Assembly: GCA_001804205.1 (NCBI GenBank)
Contig: MHFM01000029.1
Location: 42,859 to 52,096 of the forward strand
Length of the DNA: 9,238 nucleotides
Direction: 5' to 3'
Source: Omnitrophica bacterium RIFCSPLOWO2_01_FULL_45_10b
GTDB lineage: Bacteria > Omnitrophota > Omnitrophia > Omnitrophales > Danuiimicrobiaceae
Part shown: positions 6,529-9,238 of the stretch, one piece after another
Numbering within the stretch: position 1 is the stretch's first letter
Layout: each line of letters opens with the position of its first letter
Notes under the pieces: model-generated
Told to the model about the DNA's origin: nothing
What the model saw: only the letters and a program-made list of their open reading frames with translations
Database searches by the model: none
Program-made: the position numbers and the translations under genes

Positions 6529-7431
6529 ATGGTAAAAACACTTTGGGAGTCACATCTTCCGCTTCCACTTGTGGGCCGTGGGAAAGTACGCGATATATAT
6601 GAGGTTGGTCCCGATAAACTTTTAATCGTAGCTTCCGACCGTTTAAGCGCTTTTGACGTTGTTCTCCCCAATCCAATTCCGTTTAAAGGAGAAGTGCTCA
6701 CCCAGATTTCAGTTTTTTGGTTCGAATTTGTTAAAAATGTTACGCCGCACCATTTGATTACCGCGGATGTCAATCAAATGGATCTTCCTCAAAAATTAAC
6801 GGATCAATTCAGCCAATATTTGAAAGGGCGTTCAATGTTGGTCAAAAGAACCGTTCCATTTATGGCAGAATGTGTGGTCCGAGGCTATTTGACAGGAAGC
6901 GGATGGAAGGATTATTTGAAAACCGGTTCTGTTTGCGGGCACAAATTGCCGCGCGGTTTGAGCCAATGTCAAAAATTGCCAACGCCGCTTTTTACTCCCG
7001 CGACAAAAGCGACAACAGGCCATGATGAAAATATTTCCTTTGAGCAGATGGCCAAGATTGTAGGAGAAAAAAATGCCGAGCAGCTTCGTTCTCACTCGAT
7101 CGATCTTTATCAACGAGGGGCTGAATATGCTGCTTCAAAAGGAATTATCGTAGCGGATACCAAATTTGAATTTGGCGATCTGGACGGGAAAATCATTTTA
7201 ATTGACGAGGTCCTTACGCCCGACAGTTCCCGTTTTTGGCCTACGGAAGGTTATGAGCCTGGCCATGATCAGCCGAGTTTTGATAAGCAGATTGTTCGGA
7301 ATTATCTTTTGGGCATTAACTGGGATCAAAAGCCGCCGGGGCCGGAGTTGCCTGATTCAGTGATTCAGAAAACCAGCGCTGCTTATCGTGAAATCTATGA
7401 GCGGTTAAGCGGAAAGAAGGTGTCATCCTGA
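6529..7431 (+). CDS. purC: SAICAR synthase PurC (phosphoribosylaminoimidazole-succinocarboxamide synthase)
   Basis: A 300-residue enzyme that joins aspartate to CAIR with ATP hydrolysis to give SAICAR, the substrate of PurB. It is of the longer, yeast-like length class rather than the ~237-residue E. coli type. Motifs seen are GRGKVRDIYE (16-25), SDRLSAFDVVLP (36-47), ATKATTGHDENIS (158-170), VADTKFEFG (208-216) and LIDEVLTPDSSRFW (224-237), which together form the nucleotide and substrate site. SD AAAGGG lies 5 nt before the ATG. The last three codons and the TGA stop (7420-7431) lie almost entirely inside palindromic repeat copy 2, so the terminal Val-Ser-Ser is encoded by the repeat. This tail is outside the conserved fold and is unlikely to matter for catalysis. 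Confidence 0.97.
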   Translation: MVKTLWESHLPLPLVGRGKVRDIYEVGPDKLLIVASDRLSAFDVVLPNPIPFKGEVLTQISVFWFEFVKNVTPHHLITADVNQMDLPQKLTDQFSQYLKGRSMLVKRTVPFMAECVVRGYLTGSGWKDYLKTGSVCGHKLPRGLSQCQKLPTPLFTPATKATTGHDENISFEQMAKIVGEKNAEQLRSHSIDLYQRGAEYAASKGIIVADTKFEFGDLDGKIILIDEVLTPDSSRFWPTEGYEPGHDQPSFDKQIVRNYLLGINWDQKPPGPELPDSVIQKTSAAYREIYERLSGKKVSS

Positions 7432-7476
7432 GCGAAGCGAAGGATCTTAAGATTCTTCGCTTCGCTCAGGATGACA
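7421..7476 (+). repeat. Interspersed palindromic repeat, copy 2 (overlaps purC stop)
   Basis: A 56-nt near-perfect palindrome. Arms of 22 nt (7421-7442 and 7455-7476) are exact reverse complements, and the centre ATCTTAAGAT is itself palindromic. The only imperfection is G7443 opposite T7454, a G-U pair in RNA. The purC stop TGA (7429-7431) is in the left arm. The purS SD AGGAG begins on its last base. It shares 27 identical nt with copy 1. I recall this sequence type as a common intergenic repeat in environmental genomes. Confidence 0.93.
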
Positions 7477-7483
7477 GGAGAAT

Positions 7484-7735
7484 ATGTTTAAAGCCAAAGT
7501 TGATGTGACACTTAAAAAATCAGTTTTAGATCCACAAGGCCAAACCGTTCTTCAAGCGCTTCATTCGCTTGGATTTAAACACGTAGAAGGGCTAAGAGTA
7601 GGAAAGCATTTTGAGTTGATGCTTCATTCGAGTAACAGGGCCAAAGCCGAATCCGACATCAAAGTCATGTGTGACCGTCTTCTCATTAATCCGATTATCG
7701 AGGAATATTCTTTTCAATTAGAGGAAGTTAAGTGA
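7484..7735 (+). CDS. purS: FGAM synthase subunit PurS
   Basis: An 83-residue protein, the normal size for PurS. In the Bacillus-type formylglycinamidine ribonucleotide synthase, PurS bridges the PurL synthetase and the PurQ glutaminase and helps assemble the ammonia channel. Family segments seen are KKSVLDPQG (11-19), the ALHSLGF helix region (25-31), VRVGK-like LRVGKHFEL (37-45) and the ending LLINPIIEEYSFQLEE (66-81). The ATG at 7484 has AGGAG only 3 nt upstream, directly abutting repeat copy 2. It is followed by purQ across an 85-nt gap holding a perfect inverted repeat. Confidence 0.95.
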   Translation: MFKAKVDVTLKKSVLDPQGQTVLQALHSLGFKHVEGLRVGKHFELMLHSSNRAKAESDIKVMCDRLLINPIIEEYSFQLEEVK

Positions 7736-7822
7736 TCCCCCACCACTTTTATTATGAGGGGAAAAGATTCAGGACAGCAGAAATTATGAGTGAGGGTATT
7801 TCACAAGAAAGTGGTGGGGGAT
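7735..7822 (+). repeat. Perfect 15-bp inverted repeat spanning the purS-purQ gap
   Basis: The arms ATCCCCCACCACTTT (7735-7749) and AAAGTGGTGGGGGAT (7808-7822) are exact reverse complements around a 58-nt loop. As in the repeat before ligA, the left arm starts on the A of the upstream TGA and the right arm ends on the AT of the next ATG. The arm sequences of the two repeats are otherwise unrelated. The stem would pair the purQ start region. The loop contains ATTATGAG twice (7751-7758, 7783-7790). No T-run follows. Confidence 0.88.
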
Positions 7823-8510
7823 GAAAGCAGCCGTTGTTGTTTTCCCCGGTTCCAATTGCGATAGCGATTGCTGGCATGTGCTGAATGACGCAATGAAGAC
7901 GAAGGTCCAATACGTCTGGCACAAAGAATTGAATTTGCCTGATATTGATTTGGTGGTTTTGCCGGGTGGTTTTAGCTACGGGGATTATCTTCGCACGGGT
8001 GCCGTCGCTCGATTTTCTCCCATTATGAATTCGGTGCGCGAGCATGCCAAAGCAGGAAAACCTGTGATCGGAATTTGTAATGGTTTCCAAATTCTTCTTG
8101 AAACAGGACTTTTGCCGGGCGCCATGCTCAGGAATCGAACGCTTCGTTTTGTTTGCAAATTTATTCATCTGAGAACAGAAAATAGCAAAACCGTTTTCAC
8201 CAATCGCTTATCAAGCGGGGAAGTGCTTAGAATTCCAATCGCGCACGGTGAAGGAAATTATTTTTGCGATGAGAAAACACTCGAAGAACTCGAAGCAGAG
8301 AAGCGGATTGTATTTCGTTATTCTTCTGAGGCCGGGAAACTAGGCGATGAGTTTAATCCGAACGGAGCTCTCTCTCATATTGCAGGGATTATGAATAAAG
8401 AAGGTAATGTGCTGGGAATGATGCCGCACCCAGAACGGTCGAGTGAAGCCATTTTGAGCTCTGATGATGGACGAAAAATTTGGGAGTCAATTTTAAATAG
8501 CTTCAAATGA
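7821..8510 (+). CDS. purQ: FGAM synthase glutaminase subunit PurQ
   Basis: A 229-residue class I glutamine amidotransferase that releases ammonia from glutamine for PurL. The catalytic triad is complete: the nucleophile Cys86 in GICNGFQIL, and His203 and Glu205 in MMPHPERS. The N-terminus VVVFPGSNCD (5-14) and LPGGFSYGDYLRTGA (47-61) are typical of PurQ and support the start. There is no good SD; the bases before the ATG are a G-rich run that forms the right arm of the inverted repeat, so initiation may depend on translation of purS or of short ORFs in the gap. The stop overlaps purL as ATGA, as expected for subunits made in fixed ratio. Confidence 0.97.
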   Translation: MKAAVVVFPGSNCDSDCWHVLNDAMKTKVQYVWHKELNLPDIDLVVLPGGFSYGDYLRTGAVARFSPIMNSVREHAKAGKPVIGICNGFQILLETGLLPGAMLRNRTLRFVCKFIHLRTENSKTVFTNRLSSGEVLRIPIAHGEGNYFCDEKTLEELEAEKRIVFRYSSEAGKLGDEFNPNGALSHIAGIMNKEGNVLGMMPHPERSSEAILSSDDGRKIWESILNSFK

Positions 8511-9238
8511 ACACAACCATGCAAGAACCGGGAATGACAAAAGAATTGATTGCCTCACACGGTTTAACGGATGAGGAATATCGCCGAATTTGTGACATTC
8601 TCGGCCGCGATCCGAATTTTACGGAACTTGGGATTTTCTCCGTGATGTGGAGTGAGCACTGTTCTTATAAGAATTCGAAGCCTGTCCTTAAACTTTTTCC
8701 GCGCGAAGGGAAGAATTTACTGGTCAAGGCCGGCGAAGAAAACGCCGGTGTCGTGGACATTGGAGATGGGCTTGCTATTTGCTTCAAAATTGAAAGCCAT
8801 AATCATCCTTCCGCCGTGGAACCTTTTCAAGGCGCCGCTACGGGCGTCGGCGGTATTATTCGCGATATTTTTACGATGGGTGCACGCCCGATTCTTTCGA
8901 TGAATTCGCTTCGGTTTGGAAACCTTGATCGGCAGCAGAATCAAAACTATTTGCGTGGGGTTGTGGCCGGAATTGCGCATTATGGAAATTGTATTGGAAT
9001 TCCTACCGTAGGCGGAGAAATCTATTTCGACGAATTTTATGAGGGCAATCCACTTGTGAATGCTTTTTGCCTTGGTTTGATGAGGCATGAAGATTTGGTT
9101 AAAGGTAAAGCCAAGGGAATCGGGAATCCTGTTTATTATGTTGGTTCCACAACAGGCCGGGATGGACTCGGCGGCGCTGCCTTTGCTTCGCGCGAACTGA
9201 CGGAAGAATCTCGGGAAGACCGGCCCGCCGTTCAAGTG
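8507..9238 (+). CDS. purL: FGAM synthase synthetase subunit PurL, 3' part outside window
   Basis: The first 244 codons of the small (Bacillus-type) PurL, which uses ATP and ammonia to convert FGAR to FGAM. The frame is open to the right edge; the family is usually around 720-750 residues, so about a third is present. Seen are MWSEHCSYKNS (47-57, with the active-site His51), the KIESHNHPSAVEPFQGAATG block (94-113) followed by GGIIRD, and PTVGGEIYF (166-174). The ATG at 8507 overlaps the purQ stop as ATGA. In-frame ATGs at 8519 and 8534 are possible alternatives and none has a clear SD. The overlap makes 8507 the best choice. Confidence 0.95.
   Translation, partial: MNTTMQEPGMTKELIASHGLTDEEYRRICDILGRDPNFTELGIFSVMWSEHCSYKNSKPVLKLFPREGKNLLVKAGEENAGVVDIGDGLAICFKIESHNHPSAVEPFQGAATGVGGIIRDIFTMGARPILSMNSLRFGNLDRQQNQNYLRGVVAGIAHYGNCIGIPTVGGEIYFDEFYEGNPLVNAFCLGLMRHEDLVKGKAKGIGNPVYYVGSTTGRDGLGGAAFASRELTEESREDRPAVQV

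Noticed and set aside
6452..7476. The hairpins flanking purC as Rho-independent terminators
   Set aside because: Stable stems, but neither is followed by a T-run, and each is directly followed by an SD and another gene of the same pathway.
7752..8168. 138-codon open frame on the - strand
   Set aside because: Antisense shadow of purQ and the inverted-repeat gap; no SD, no recognisable motif.
8717..9235. 172-codon open frame on the - strand
   Set aside because: It lies wholly inside purL, whose + strand frame has unmistakable PurL motifs; the antisense protein shows no recognisable domain.

Overview
The window looks like chromosomal DNA from an uncultured Gram-negative bacterium. It carries nine genes plus a tenth that runs off the right edge, all on the + strand, along with one tRNA gene. 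Base composition is moderate, Shine-Dalgarno (SD) sites are mixed in quality, and two secreted or lipid-anchored proteins are present. The dense housekeeping operons and the interspersed GAGCGAAGCGAAGGATC hairpins resemble those of candidate phyla such as Omnitrophota or other PVC-related lineages. That placement is a guess from general impression; no phylogenetic marker was compared.

Left block (1-4892): a lipoprotein-type SPFH/prohibitin protein, a calcineurin-like metallophosphoesterase, NAD-dependent DNA ligase (ligA), the tyrosine recombinase XerD, and a small secreted coiled-coil protein. Spacing is tight (8 nt, a 4-nt ATGA overlap, 23 nt), except for a 105-nt gap before ligA that is spanned by a perfect 15-bp inverted repeat.

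Middle (4893-5136): a consensus-like sigma70 promoter (TTGACG, 17 nt, TATACT), a ~100-nt leader and a tRNA-Glu(CUC) gene whose last base lies 13 nt before purB. The tRNA and the purine genes therefore probably share a transcript.

Right block (5137-9238): purB-purC-purS-purQ-purL (partial), five genes of de novo purine synthesis. PurS, PurQ and PurL form the three-part FGAM synthase of the Bacillus type, PurC makes SAICAR and PurB releases fumarate from SAICAR and from adenylosuccinate.

The most unusual feature is in the gaps. Every gap longer than 25 nt between adjacent protein genes, apart from the promoter/tRNA region, is bridged or nearly filled by a long inverted repeat. Two of them (before ligA and before purQ) have unrelated arm sequences but the same layout. 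Each has a perfect 15-bp arm that starts at the A of the upstream TGA stop and ends at the AT of the downstream ATG start. The other two (flanking purC) are copies of one palindromic repeat family, and one of these supplies the last codons and the stop of purC. Candidate explanations are RNA-fold-mediated translational coupling and insertion of small palindromic elements into stop/start junctions.
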